In this document: piece by piece, positions 29,812 through 39,196 of the stretch
How positions within the stretch are numbered: the stretch's first letter is position 1
Layout of the letters: every line of letters starts with the position of its first letter
Origin: an uncultured Paraburkholderia sp.
GTDB lineage: Bacteria > Pseudomonadota > Gammaproteobacteria > Burkholderiales > Burkholderiaceae
Reading direction: 5' to 3'
Length of the DNA: 64,000 nt
NCBI GenBank assembly: GCA_940746715.1
Contig: CALNWN010000001.1
Coordinates: 186,001 to 250,000, forward strand
The notes under the pieces: model-generated
Told to the model about the DNA's origin: nothing
Databases searched by the model: none
Seen by the model: only the letters and a program-made list of their open reading frames with translations
Position numbers and translations under genes: made by a program

Positions 29812-31071
29812 ATGCGTCGACTCGCCTTTTCGCTGCTGACCGTCCTGCTGCTCGCCGCCTGTGCCGGCGCGCAGCAGAAGTCCTCGCGCGGCTCGGGAAG
29901 CGGCGTCGTCGTGGCGAACGGCGCGTATCGCGCCCCGCCGCCGGGTTTTCCCAACTTCGTGGACCACAGCATTGGCCGTGAGGAAATCTCCATTCAGGCG
30001 ATGAGCCTCGTCGGCGTTCCGTACCGCTGGGGCGGCAACACGCCCGACAGCGGCTTCGATTGCAGCGGCCTCGTTCGCTACGTCGTGGCGCGCACGGCGT
30101 CGGTGAACCTGCCGCGCACGACCGCCGATATGAGCGGACGCGGCGAATCGGTCGAACCGGACGAAATAGCGCCCGGCGATCTGATCTTCTTCAATACGAC
30201 GGGCCACCCGCATTCGCACGTGGGCATCTACGTGGGCAAGCTGCGCTTTGTCAATGCGCCGTCGACGGGCGGGGCGGTGCGGCTCGACTATCTGACCAAC
30301 CCGTACTGGGCGAAGCGCTTCGACGGCATCCGCCGCGTGGCGGGACCGGCCGCGAAGCCCGCGCCGTTCGACGCGCCCGGCTATCAGGCGGCGGCGCCGC
30401 AGCCGGAGCGCGCGACGGGACTCGCGGCGGCTGCGTACGGCGGTGCTCAAGCGGCGTCGCCAGGTCCAGCGCCGGGCGGCGGCAGGACGGCTTCGGGCTA
30501 TGCCGCGAATCCGTTGCCGTCACAAAACCCGAGCCGGGTTGCGGCAGCGACGGAACCGCGCGGGCCGTCGTCGGCGGCGGCGGCGAGCAGCGATTCAACT
30601 CTCGCAGCCACGCCCGCGGCCCGGGCGCCGCAAGCCGATCCCTTCGAACCGCCGCCGACTGGCATGAGCGCGGCGCAGCTACAGGCGCACGCAGCGGGTG
30701 CGGTTTCGCCGACGCCGATTGTCTCCGCCCGGTCGGGTTCCTATGACAGTGGCACTTCCGCTGCGCCGCAAGCCGCTTCGGCAGCGCGCGTTACCCCGCA
30801 AGCAGCAGGCGCCGCCGCGCCCGACCCGATCGACGCAGCCGCCGATGCTTTCGAGCCGCCGCCTCCCGCTTCGGTCGCCGCCCGCCAGGCCCGGCTTGCC
30901 CAACAAGCGCAACAGACACAACAGGCGCAACAGAATCAGCAAGCGGACGCGGCCCGCGCCGATGACGGCGCCGTGCAGATCATGCGCGCCTCGACGGCCT
31001 CGCGAGGCATGCCTGCCCCCTCCCAGACCAACGACGACCCGATCGCCCGTTTCGCCAACGGCAACTTCTAG
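29812..31071 (+). CDS. NlpC/P60 lipoprotein with long Ala/Gln-rich tail
   Basis: A secreted cell-wall hydrolase. The N-terminus is a lipoprotein signal (lipobox LLAAC, lipidated Cys17). The NlpC/P60 domain spans about residues 55-180 with catalytic Cys84 (GFDCSGLVRY), His in HPHSHVGIYVG and the third polar residue in the following strand; it cleaves peptide stems of peptidoglycan. The remaining 240 residues are low complexity (Ala, Pro, Gln, Ser) with FEPPP repeated twice (DPFEPPPTG, DAFEPPPPA) and a QQAQQTQQAQQ run. The ATG at 29812 was chosen for the signal peptide. Intact; ends in TAG. Confidence 0.9.
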   Translation: MRRLAFSLLTVLLLAACAGAQQKSSRGSGSGVVVANGAYRAPPPGFPNFVDHSIGREEISIQAMSLVGVPYRWGGNTPDSGFDCSGLVRYVVARTASVNLPRTTADMSGRGESVEPDEIAPGDLIFFNTTGHPHSHVGIYVGKLRFVNAPSTGGAVRLDYLTNPYWAKRFDGIRRVAGPAAKPAPFDAPGYQAAAPQPERATGLAAAAYGGAQAASPGPAPGGGRTASGYAANPLPSQNPSRVAAATEPRGPSSAAAASSDSTLAATPAARAPQADPFEPPPTGMSAAQLQAHAAGAVSPTPIVSARSGSYDSGTSAAPQAASAARVTPQAAGAAAPDPIDAAADAFEPPPPASVAARQARLAQQAQQTQQAQQNQQADAARADDGAVQIMRASTASRGMPAPSQTNDDPIARFANGNF

Positions 31072-31161
31072 GCGACGCTTGGAACGCGTCAGTACATGTC
31101 AGGACACCTCGACGCGTTAGCCTAACAGCCTAACGCGGTTTGCCTGACGCAGCCGTGCCGT

Positions 31162-32088
31162 TCAGACGCGCTGGTTGAGCTCATCCAGCGTGATGGGCGC
31201 GGTGCCAATTTTCCCGACCACGATACCGGCAGCCACGTTGGCAAGCCGCGCGGCGCTTTCGACGTCGTGGCCCGCCGCCAGCGCGGACGCCATGGTGGCG
31301 ATCACGGTGTCGCCGGCACCTGACACGTCGCAGACTTCGCGTGCCTGCGCGGCAATGCGGATATGCCGATGTTCGACAAAGAGGCTCATGCCCTCCTCCG
31401 AGCGCGTGACGAGCAAGGCGGCCAGTTCGAACTTGTCGCGCAGTCCGAACGCCCGTTGCTCGAAGTCGGCCTCGCCGGTCCACTTGCCGGCCACCTGCGC
31501 AAATTCGTCGCGGTTCGGCGTCACTAGGGTTGCGCCGCGATAGATGGAGTAGTCCGGTCCTTTGGGATCGACCAGAATGGTCGCCCCGGCGGAAGTTGCG
31601 TCGGACATCATCAGCCGCAGGTGCGCGAGGCCGCCCTTGCCGTAATCCGAAAACACCACGGTCTTGCAGGCTTTCAACTTCTCGCGGAATTGGGCGACGA
31701 GCGTAACCAGCAACTCGTGGTTCGGCCGCTGTTCGAAATCGGCACGCACGATCTGCTGGTTACGCGAAATGACGCGCAGCTTAACGGTGGTTTGCAGCGC
31801 CGCATCGCGCAAAAACGTGCAGCGAACGTTGCGCGATTCGAGCAATGCCTGCAAGGCGCGACCGTCCTCATCGTCACCGACCACCGACAGCAGCGAGACG
31901 TGCGCGCCCAGGTTCACCGCGTTGATGGCCACGTTGGCCGCGCCGCCCACCACGTCCCCGGTACGCTGGATGCGAACCACAGGCACCGGCGCTTCGGGCG
32001 AAATGCGCGTGCTGTCTCCAAACCAGTAGCGATCCAGCATCACGTCACCTGCAACGATGACCGACGCCGATGAGCAGTCCAGACTCAA
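31162..32088 (-). CDS. hldA: D-glycero-beta-D-manno-heptose-7-phosphate kinase
   Basis: A PfkB-family sugar kinase, the first domain of E. coli HldE (RfaE), phosphorylating heptose-7-phosphate at C1 for LPS inner-core synthesis. 308 residues: N-terminal VIVAGDVMLDRYWFGD, GGAANVAINAVNLG and the anion-hole/catalytic motif DVSGAGDTVIA near the C-terminus. It lacks the nucleotidyltransferase half, which is typically a separate gene (hldC) in Burkholderia. Read on the minus strand with no close partner; the NlpC gene converges on it. Intact. Confidence 0.92.
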   Translation of the reverse strand: MSLDCSSASVIVAGDVMLDRYWFGDSTRISPEAPVPVVRIQRTGDVVGGAANVAINAVNLGAHVSLLSVVGDDEDGRALQALLESRNVRCTFLRDAALQTTVKLRVISRNQQIVRADFEQRPNHELLVTLVAQFREKLKACKTVVFSDYGKGGLAHLRLMMSDATSAGATILVDPKGPDYSIYRGATLVTPNRDEFAQVAGKWTGEADFEQRAFGLRDKFELAALLVTRSEEGMSLFVEHRHIRIAAQAREVCDVSGAGDTVIATMASALAAGHDVESAARLANVAAGIVVGKIGTAPITLDELNQRV

Positions 32089-32369
32089 TTTGCGACTCCT
32101 TCAGGAAAGGGGTGTTGGCGCTACAGAAATATCCGCGACGATCTCCTCGAAAAATTACTTCGTCATACTGATAAATCTGACAGCGAAAAGCGCACACATT
32201 GTCACAAATGAGATGGCGCCCCGAATGCCGGTTGACGTTCTGGCGCAACGATCGGCAACCAATCGGATTCGTCCGATTGACGTGTCTACGGATGATCCGT
32301 GGAAGCGCGGCTCGTTCAGTACGCGGGTGTCGCCGATCTGCTATCGTCACCGGTATTCTTCCGAAGCGG

Positions 32370-33185
32370 GTGACGACAATTGATCTCGGGCTGAAAGAAA
32401 AAGTGGTGCTGACCACGGGCGGCAGCAAGGGCATTGGCTTTGCGTGCGCCCGGGCTTTCGCGCTGGAAGGGGCAAAGGTCGCGATCGTCTCGCGCGATCC
32501 GGCAAACCTCGCGCGTGCTTACGAACAGCTGAAGCAGGAGGGTCTGCACGTGCATCGCACGCGCGCCGACCTGCATGAGCCGCACAGCGCCGCCGACATC
32601 GTCGAGGAAGTCAGCTCGGCGGTCGGCCCCATCGACGTGCTGGTCAACAGTGCGGGCGCCGCGCGCCGCTACGATCCGGAAACGCTCGATGCCGACGCCT
32701 TTCGCGCCACGATGGAAGCCAAGTATTTCCCTTACATCTACCCGCAGCAGGAAGTGCTGCGCCGCATGGCCGAGCGCGCCAAACGAGGCGAGGGCGGCGA
32801 CCCGGGCACGATCGTGAATATCATCGGCATGGGCGGCAAGGTGGCGAGCGATATCCATATTGCCATCAGCGCCGCAAGTGCCGCGCTGATGCTCGCCACA
32901 GTCGGGCTTGCGCACTACTACGCGCGTTACGGCATCCGGATCAACGCGATCAATCCGGGCGCGACGCTGACCGAGCGCGTCGAAGAAGCGGTCACGCTCG
33001 AGGCCGCGCAGCAAGGCGTCGAGCGTGCCGAGGCGCTGGCGCGCGGGCAGGCCAAGGTGCCGCTCGGGCGTTACGCCAATCCGGAGGAAATTGCGAATGT
33101 CGCGCTGTTTCTGGCGAGCCGCCGCGCGAGTTATGTGACGGGCGCGATCATCCCGATGGATGGCGGGAGCGCGCCGTTGATCTAG
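32370..33185 (+). CDS. SDR-family protein without the catalytic YxxxK
   Basis: A short-chain dehydrogenase fold of about 271 residues from a GTG start at 32370. The nucleotide motif is TGGSKGIG near residue 16, NSAG is present, and the C-terminus YVTGAIIPMDGG is standard. At the place of the catalytic Tyr-x-x-x-Lys the sequence reads ISAASAALMLAT, so the classical proton relay is missing. Relatives with the same substitution are known in the family, so this may be a substrate-binding or differently catalysing branch, not a damaged gene. Downstream lies the broken phosphate transporter on the other strand. No operon partner. Ends in TAG. Confidence 0.8.
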   Translation: MTTIDLGLKEKVVLTTGGSKGIGFACARAFALEGAKVAIVSRDPANLARAYEQLKQEGLHVHRTRADLHEPHSAADIVEEVSSAVGPIDVLVNSAGAARRYDPETLDADAFRATMEAKYFPYIYPQQEVLRRMAERAKRGEGGDPGTIVNIIGMGGKVASDIHIAISAASAALMLATVGLAHYYARYGIRINAINPGATLTERVEEAVTLEAAQQGVERAEALARGQAKVPLGRYANPEEIANVALFLASRRASYVTGAIIPMDGGSAPLI

Positions 33186-33285
33186 CGCGCTGGCCGGGTT
33201 GACATTGCGGTGGGGCTTTGCGCCTGCGGGGCGGCGGTCTTTCCGTCCGCCCGGCAAGCGGTGCCCGAGGCAAACCCGCGGAAAA

Positions 33286-34298
33286 TTACAGGAAACGGTG
33301 GCCCAGCCACCAGGCGGCAGCGGCGAGCGCCGCAGACGCCGGAATCGTCAGAATCCAGGCCCACACGATGTTACCCGCCACGCCCCAGCGAACAGCGCTC
33401 AACTTTTGCGTCGCGCCGACGCCGACGATCGCGCCGGTGATCGTATGGGTAGTCGACACGGGGATGCCGAGCTAGGAAGCGGTGAAAAGCGTGATTGCCC
33501 CGCCCGATTCCGCACAAAAACCGCCGACTGGCTTCAGCTTGGTGATTTTCTGGCCCATGGTGCGGACGATTCGCCAGCCGCCGAACAAGGTTCCTACCCC
33601 CATCGATAGATAGCAGCCACCGATGTGACCCACAGCGGCGGCGCGTCAGCGATCGACGACGCATAGCCCGTTGCGATCAGCAACATCCAGATTATGCCGA
33701 TGGTTTTTTGCGCGTCGTTGCCGCCGTGCACCAGACTGTACAAACCGGCGGACAGCAGCTGCAGGCGCCTGAAGCGCCGGTCCACCTTGCTCGGCGGCGT
33801 GCGGAAATAGATCCACGACACGGCGAGCATGAAAAACGAGCCGAGCACGAAACCGAGCAGCGGCGAGACGAAAATGAAGGTGACCGTCTTCATCAGCCCG
33901 TCGAAATTCAGCGAGCCCCAGCCCGACTTGGCGAGAGCCGAGCCGACCAGCCCGCCGATCAGCGCATGCGACTAACTGGACGGTATGCCGTAATGCCACG
34001 TGATGACATTCCAGCCGATCGCGCCTACCAGCGCGCCGAAAATCACGTAGTGGTCGACAATCGCCGGGTCGATCGTGCCCTTGCCCACTGTCGCGGCCAC
34101 CTTCAGGTGAAACACGAAGTACGCGATCACGTTGAACGCCGCCGCGAACGCCACGGCCTGCTGCGGCTTCAGCACGCCCGTCGACACCACGGTCGCGATC
34201 GAGTTGGCCGCGTCGTGAAAGCCGTTCATGAAGTCGAAAATCAGCGCGACGGCGACGAGACCCGCGACCACCCAGATAGCAAGTTGTATCGATTGCAT
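33286..34298 (-). pseudogene. pit: PiT-family phosphate transporter, two TAG codons and a frameshift
   Basis: A low-affinity inorganic phosphate/metal permease of the inner membrane. The start MQSIQLAIWVVAGLVAV and DFMNGFHDAANSIATVVSTG are family hallmarks, repeated in the second half as LVHGGNDAQKTIGII and GIPVSTTHTITGAIVGVG. Three lesions occur: TAG at 33974-33972 between PSS and SHALIGGLVG; one base lost near 33625 after PPLWV; and TAG at 33474-33472 in TAS-stop-LGIPVST. All pieces are otherwise well conserved, suggesting recent damage. The DUF47 gene upstream abuts it (stop and start overlap at 34298). Confidence 0.9.
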
Positions 34299-34926
34299 TA
34301 TGCGTTTTCCAGCACGATGCCTTCGATGATGTTCGCTACGTCTTCACACTTGTCCGTGATCGTTTCGAGCAATTCGTAAATCGCTTTCAGCTTGATGAGG
34401 GTCTTGACGTTGTCCTCTTCGCGAAACAGCTTGGACATGGCCGCGCGCAGCACGCGGTCCGCTTCGGATTCGAGCCGGTCGATTTCCTCGCAGGCCTTGA
34501 GGATCTGGCTCGCCTGCTTCATGTCGGACAGCAGGCTGACGGCAAACTGCACGCGCTCGCAGGTGGCCGTGCAGATGTGCGCGAGCTGGCTTGCATCCGA
34601 GGTGACCGACTGGACGTCGTAAAGGGAAATGGCCGTGGCGACGTCCTCCATCAGATCGAGGATGTCGTCCATCGTGGTGATCAGCTTGTGGATCTCGTCG
34701 CGGTCGAGCGGCGTGATGAAGGTCTTGTGCAGCAGGTCGATGGTTTCGTGGGTGAGCTTGTCCGCAGCCTTTTCGGCCTTTTGCACGGTTTGCTTGTGGG
34801 TCTCTCTGCGTCGTGCAGATTGTCGATCAGCAGCTCGAGTTCGCGGCTCGCCGAGACGATGCACTGTGCGTGCGCGTTGAAAATATCAAAAAACTTGCCC
34901 TCGGTGGGCATGAATCGACCGAACAT
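34298..34926 (-). pseudogene. DUF47 (PhoU-like) partner of Pit, frameshifted
   Basis: A PhoU-like all-helical protein usually encoded directly before pit and needed for its function or regulation. From ATG 34926 the frame reads MFGRFMPTEGKFFDIFNAHA and SRELELLIDNLHDAE, then one base is lost near 34808. The rest (HKQTVQKAEKAADKLTHETI, then TTMDDILDLMEDVATAI) continues in the next frame to the TAA at 34298. Both members of the phosphate module are therefore damaged. The 290 bases upstream contain no gene and probably its promoter. Confidence 0.88.
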
Positions 34927-35217
34927 ATGGTTTCCGATACGCTGCATGTTTGCAGCAAAATCAATCGTTTGCGGAATCTTCGCGAGACCGCCGATCAGGC
35001 AGCAAGAAAGCTGCCGGCATACTGGATCGACGGTCAACGTCACCGTGACGCCTTTGTGACAAGCCGCGATTCTATCGGAAATGGCCGCGCGAGCGGGCCA
35101 GTGTTGCTGATCGAACACCGCCCGGACGCAGATGGCGGCGCTGAGCGATGGACCGTGCGCATACTGTCGCGGCTTCGCGTTCGGCACGAGGGCCGCTCGC
35201 TGCCGTGACTGGACGGT

Positions 35218-35502
35218 TCAGCTACGCTTTTTCCGCACGAACGCCACCTCGAGCCCGAAAATAGCCGCAATCCTGTTCAATGATTCCACCGTCGGATTGC
35301 CGACACCGCGCGCGATATCCTGGATCACACGCAAGCTGACACCGCGATGCGCCGCGAACTCCGCTTGCGTCAGCCCGGAGATCCTTCTCATTTCGATGAC
35401 AGCGGTAGCGAGATCGAGCTCGTGGCGCTCGATCCTCTCGTAGAACCGCGTGCGCAGTTCATTCAACTCCGCGCGCGAAAGCGGCTTTTTACTTTGGCGC
35501 AT
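35218..35502 (-). CDS. HipB-like XRE antitoxin
   Basis: A 94-residue helix-turn-helix protein of the XRE/Cro family. The DNA-binding part is SGLTQAEFAAHRGVSLRVIQDIARG followed by NPTVESLNRIAAIFG, and it ends with the short strand LEVAFVRKK seen in HipB-like antitoxins. It starts six bases after the stop of the HipA-like gene, so toxin and regulator form one operon with the regulator second. Likely autorepressor of the inverted repeats before hipA. Intact. Confidence 0.85.
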   Translation of the reverse strand: MRQSKKPLSRAELNELRTRFYERIERHELDLATAVIEMRRISGLTQAEFAAHRGVSLRVIQDIARGVGNPTVESLNRIAAIFGLEVAFVRKKRS

Positions 35503-35508
35503 GGGCCC

Positions 35509-36765
35509 TCAGGCAAGGTTCTGAAGTTGCGCGGCCTGCGTTTGCATGGCTTGACGGCAAAACTGGATGATGTCGTCGTCGACGCCCTCTGCCGCCATGA
35601 TGTCGGCTAGCCGCCCGAGCTCGCTTCCGAAGAGCGCCAGCTCCGCACGCACGCGCTCGTCTTCCGCAGGCTCGAGCGCGAGGGCAGTCATGATGGCGCC
35701 CCAGTCATTGAGTTCGCGCCTGGTGTTGGGGTCGAACCAGCGCAACACACGCGGAATGCCTTCTGGATCGAGAAACATGGGCGCGAAGTCGAAGAGCGGC
35801 GTCAACGCCACGCTGCCCCCGACGATCTGGACCGCCGTGTTTCGCGCGTGATTGTCCTTGTTTGCCATCGCGAGATTCAGCACGTCGCGCTTGATGAATT
35901 CGATGGTTTCCGCCGTTGGGTCCGTGACGACTGCGCGGATGGCCTTCACGATATCAAAGAGGCTGGCCGTGAGCCCAAAGCCCGCAAGGTTCGCAATGGA
36001 CGCCACGCTTTCCTGGTGATGCCGGATAACGGTTTCGCCTTTTACCTCGCGATCGAAGCGGGGAATGAAAAGCATCTGCCCGACGAGTTCGAGCGCCGCG
36101 TAGGTGCGAATGCCAAGCGCACGCGCGACCCCCATGTACGCCGCCTCGTTGCGCAGAACTTTACGATCCGCCTCGGCGCGTCCACGCGGACCTTTGACGA
36201 TGTAGTGGGCTGTCGCATGTTTATCCGGCAGGATGCCGTCGCCGTACCATAGACCGTCGCGAGCCTTCGTCAAAAGAAACTTGGGCGCCGCGCCCTGGAC
36301 GCCGGTCGTTCCGCCCGCGAGCATGCCGTGAATATGCATGGTCTCGGTGAAATCTTCGCTGCGCCCGGCGATGTCTTCGAGCCGCAAGCCCTCATCGCGC
36401 GGTTCATAGCGCGCGACATGCTGCTGAAAAAAATCAACGGCCTCGGCAATCCGCAGCCGCCCGATCGGATTGAACGCGCCCGCGCACGCCAGCCGGAAGT
36501 CGGCGTCAGGTCCGTCGCCGAGCTGAAGCTCGCCAAGCAGGAACTTGCGCCCATCGCCTTGCGGGATGAGGTCGTAAAAAAAAGCAGGCAGCCCTTCGCG
36601 CTCGTATTCGTCGACCGTGACGGGATATTTGAGCGAAACACATTCGCTGTGCGCGAAGGCAAAGCGGGTATCGTAGACGAACGTCGACTTGCCGCTGCCA
36701 TGGACATGCAGTTCGGCGCAGTCGACCCACTGCCCGTCGGTAAAAATCTGAAAGCTGCAGTCCAC
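35509..36765 (-). CDS. HipA-like serine/threonine kinase toxin
   Basis: A 418-residue HipA-fold protein kinase. N-terminal HipA domain (ECVSLKYPVTV...LPAFFYDLIPQGDGRKFLLGEL), glycine-rich segment GGTTGVQGAAPKFLL at residues 151-165, then the catalytic loop RDVLNLAMANKDNHARN with Asp304, and the metal site DFAPMF (Asp326). E. coli HipA phosphorylates glutamyl-tRNA synthetase and causes persistence; the target here is unknown. Gene order (kinase first, HTH second) is opposite to E. coli hipBA but occurs in other HipA subfamilies. Complete active-site residues suggest an active kinase. It lies next to the 3' end of dnaB; both are minus strand. Confidence 0.88.
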   Translation of the reverse strand: MDCSFQIFTDGQWVDCAELHVHGSGKSTFVYDTRFAFAHSECVSLKYPVTVDEYEREGLPAFFYDLIPQGDGRKFLLGELQLGDGPDADFRLACAGAFNPIGRLRIAEAVDFFQQHVARYEPRDEGLRLEDIAGRSEDFTETMHIHGMLAGGTTGVQGAAPKFLLTKARDGLWYGDGILPDKHATAHYIVKGPRGRAEADRKVLRNEAAYMGVARALGIRTYAALELVGQMLFIPRFDREVKGETVIRHHQESVASIANLAGFGLTASLFDIVKAIRAVVTDPTAETIEFIKRDVLNLAMANKDNHARNTAVQIVGGSVALTPLFDFAPMFLDPEGIPRVLRWFDPNTRRELNDWGAIMTALALEPAEDERVRAELALFGSELGRLADIMAAEGVDDDIIQFCRQAMQTQAAQLQNLA

Positions 36766-36784
36766 GATTAGGCCTCGAACGCCG

Positions 36785-36842
36785 CGCTACAGGCTAAAAC
36801 ATCATAAATGTAGCGTTAAGGTGGTCCGAGGTCAATTAACGC
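36785..36842. promoter_or_regulatory. Inverted repeats upstream of the hipA-like gene
   Basis: CGCTAC (36785-36790) is repeated inverted as GTAGCG (36810-36815), and GCGTTAA (36813-36819) as TTAACGC (36836-36842). The overlapping palindromes lie 20-80 bases before the hipA start in an A/T-rich patch and are good candidates for binding of the HTH partner. Confidence 0.5.
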
Positions 36843-36907
36843 GTCATATATGCAGTGTTAGCTTCGTGACGAAGCCCGCTCGAGATGCCGTTTCCGTCAA
36901 ACCGGTG

Positions 36908-38293
36908 TCACTCGCCGTAGAAATTCTGCGCGCCAGCGAAGTTGTCGAACTTCGTATATTGGCCATGGAACGTGAGCCGAACCGGTCCGATCGGACCATT
37001 CCGCTGCTTGCCGATGATAATTTCCGCCGTGCCTTTGTCGGGGCTGTCGGGGTTATACACTTCGTCGCGGTAGATGAAGAGAATGACGTCGGCATCCTGC
37101 TCGATAGCGCCCGATTCACGCAGGTCCGACATGATCGGGCGCTTGTTCGGACGTTGCTCGAGACCGCGATTCAGCTGCGACAATGCAATGACCGGCACGT
37201 CCAGTTCCTTCGCGAGACCTTTGAGCGAACGCGAGATTTCCGAAATTTCGGTCGCCCGGTTTTCGCCCGCCGACGAGCCGCTCATCAGCTGCAAATAGTC
37301 GATGATGATGAGCCCGAGCTTGCCGCACTGGCGCGAGAGCCGCCGTGCGCGCGAGCGCAATTCCATCGGATTGAGACCGCCGGTTTCGTCGATGAAAATC
37401 TGTGCCTCGCTCATTTTCTGCACCGCGCGCGTGAGCTTCGGCCAATCCTCGTCGGTAAGCCGCCCGGTTCGCATGCGGTGTTGATCGAGGCGCCCGACGG
37501 AGCCGAGCATACGCATGGTGAGCTGGGAGCCCGGCATTTCCATGGAAAACACCGCGACCGGCAGCCCATACTCGACCGCAACGTATTCGCCGATGTTCAT
37601 CGAAAACGCCGTCTTACCCATCGACGGACGCCCCGCCACGATAATCAGCTCGCCGCCGTGCATGCCCGAAGTCATGCGGTCGAGATCGACGAAGCCCGTC
37701 GGCGTACCCGTCACATCGCTCGGATTGGCCGTGTGGTAAAGCGTATCGATCCGCTCCACTACTTCCGTGAGGAGCGGCCCGATTTCGAGGAAGCCCTGCG
37801 TGCCGCGCGCGCCGTCTTCCGCAATTGAAAACACCTTCGACTCTGCTTCGTCCAGCAATTGCCGGACTTCCTTGCCTTGCGGGTTGAAGGCGTCCGCGGA
37901 AATTTCATCGGCGACAGACACCAGCCGGCGCAGCACGGCGCGGTCGCGCACGATTTCGGCGTAACGCCGGATATTCGCCGCGCTCGGTGTGTTTTGCGCG
38001 AGCGCGTTCAGATACGCAAGGCCGCCCACCTCCTCCGCCTTGCCCGAGGTGCCGAGCGCTTCGTACACGGTGATGACGTCGGCAGGACGCGTGGCCGCGA
38101 TCAGCTTGCCGATGTGTTCGAAGATGATGCGGTGATCGTAGCGATAGAAGTCGCTTTGCGACAGAAAGTCGGCAATCCGGTCCCACGCGGCATTGTCCAG
38201 CAGTAGGCCGCCCAGCACCGATTGCTCGGCCTCGATCGAATGCGGCGGGACTTTCAGCGACTCGAGTTGGGGATCTTTGGACGGTGCGTTCAT
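36908..38293 (-). CDS. dnaB: Replicative DNA helicase DnaB
   Basis: The hexameric replication fork helicase. 461 residues: N-terminal primase-interaction domain (PPHSIEAEQSVLGGLLLDN), linker, and RecA-like domain with Walker A GRPSMGKTAFSMNIG, the LIIIDYLQLM Walker B region, SQLNRGLEQRPNKRP and the DLRESGAIEQDADVILF block. No intein. It follows the S6-S18-L9 operon after a terminator. No lesion in 1.4 kb. Confidence 0.98.
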   Translation of the reverse strand: MNAPSKDPQLESLKVPPHSIEAEQSVLGGLLLDNAAWDRIADFLSQSDFYRYDHRIIFEHIGKLIAATRPADVITVYEALGTSGKAEEVGGLAYLNALAQNTPSAANIRRYAEIVRDRAVLRRLVSVADEISADAFNPQGKEVRQLLDEAESKVFSIAEDGARGTQGFLEIGPLLTEVVERIDTLYHTANPSDVTGTPTGFVDLDRMTSGMHGGELIIVAGRPSMGKTAFSMNIGEYVAVEYGLPVAVFSMEMPGSQLTMRMLGSVGRLDQHRMRTGRLTDEDWPKLTRAVQKMSEAQIFIDETGGLNPMELRSRARRLSRQCGKLGLIIIDYLQLMSGSSAGENRATEISEISRSLKGLAKELDVPVIALSQLNRGLEQRPNKRPIMSDLRESGAIEQDADVILFIYRDEVYNPDSPDKGTAEIIIGKQRNGPIGPVRLTFHGQYTKFDNFAGAQNFYGE

Positions 38294-38354
38294 GGAAACG
38301 AATTATCGGGTAATCGGGCGGCTACGGCGAGCGGGAAAAACCAATTGACGGACA

Positions 38355-38386
38355 CAAAAAAACAGGGGCCGGTTGCCCGGCCCCTG
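38355..38386 (-). terminator. Terminator after rplI
   Basis: A perfect ten-base stem CAGGGGCCGG/CCGGCCCCTG with a TTGC loop; on the minus strand it is followed by seven T. It separates the ribosomal operon from dnaB. Confidence 0.92.
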
Positions 38387-38438
38387 CCTCCAGCCAGCAA
38401 CTTCCTGGCCGATATTATCGGATGCTCGACGCAGCCGC

Positions 38439-38891
38439 TTAAACGTGCTCGCCCAGCACCGACACCGTCACGTCGACAACGACGTCGGTATGCAGCGAAA
38501 CCTGAACCGGGTGGTCGCCCACCATCTTCAGCGGGCTTTCCGGCAGACGCACTTGCGCCTTTTCCACTGCGAAGCCTTGCTTGCCCAGTGCTTCAGCGAT
38601 GTCAGCGTTCGTGACCGAGCCGAACAGACGGCCGTCGACGCCGGCCTTCTGGCCGATCTGAACCGTCGAGCCTGCCAGCTTTTCGCCTTGAGCCTGAGCG
38701 GCAGACAGCTTTTCAGCGGCGATCTTTTCGAGTTCGGCGCGGCGGACTTCGAATTCAGCCAGCGCTTCCTTCGTGGCACGGCGAGCCTGCTTGTTCGGGA
38801 TCAGGAAGTTACGTGCGTAACCGTCCTTGACCTTCACGATATCGCCCAGGTTACCCAGATTGACGACTTTTTCCAGAAGAATGATTTGCAT
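38439..38891 (-). CDS. rplI: 50S ribosomal protein L9
   Basis: A 150-residue L9: N-terminal domain [22 protein letters not shown] with [13 protein letters not shown], the long connecting helix and the C-terminal domain ending VSVLGEHV. It binds 23S rRNA near L1 and supports reading-frame maintenance. Last gene of rpsF-priB-rpsR-rplI. Intact. Confidence 0.98.
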   Translation of the reverse strand: MQIILLEKVVNLGNLGDIVKVKDGYARNFLIPNKQARRATKEALAEFEVRRAELEKIAAEKLSAAQAQGEKLAGSTVQIGQKAGVDGRLFGSVTNADIAEALGKQGFAVEKAQVRLPESPLKMVGDHPVQVSLHTDVVVDVTVSVLGEHV

Positions 38892-38918
38892 TCGGATGCT
38901 CCTTATCGCGTCGTCGGG

Positions 38919-39194
38919 TTAGGCCTTGTGCTGGTCGGTGTACGGCACCAGCGCGAGGAAACGCGCGCGCTTGATAGCCGTGTCCAGCTGGCGTTGATAG
39001 TGCGCCTTCGTACCCGTGAGACGCGCCGGCGTGATCTTGCCGTTTTCGCCGATGAAGTCCTTCAGCGTTTCGATGTCCTTGTAGTCGATGTACTCGACGC
39101 CAGCGGCCGTGAAACGGCAGAACTTCTTGCGCTTGAAGAGCGGATTTTGTTGCTGACGACGCTTGTCGAATTTCTTACCAGTCGGGCGGGGCAT
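38919..39194 (-). CDS. rpsR: 30S ribosomal protein S18
   Basis: A 91-residue S18, which pairs with S6 on the 30S platform. Core motif [20 protein letters not shown], then [19 protein letters not shown]. It has a basic N-terminus ([16 protein letters not shown]). Two bases separate it from priB. Intact. Confidence 0.98.
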   Translation of the reverse strand: MPRPTGKKFDKRRQQQNPLFKRKKFCRFTAAGVEYIDYKDIETLKDFIGENGKITPARLTGTKAHYQRQLDTAIKRARFLALVPYTDQHKA

Positions 39195-39196
39195 GT

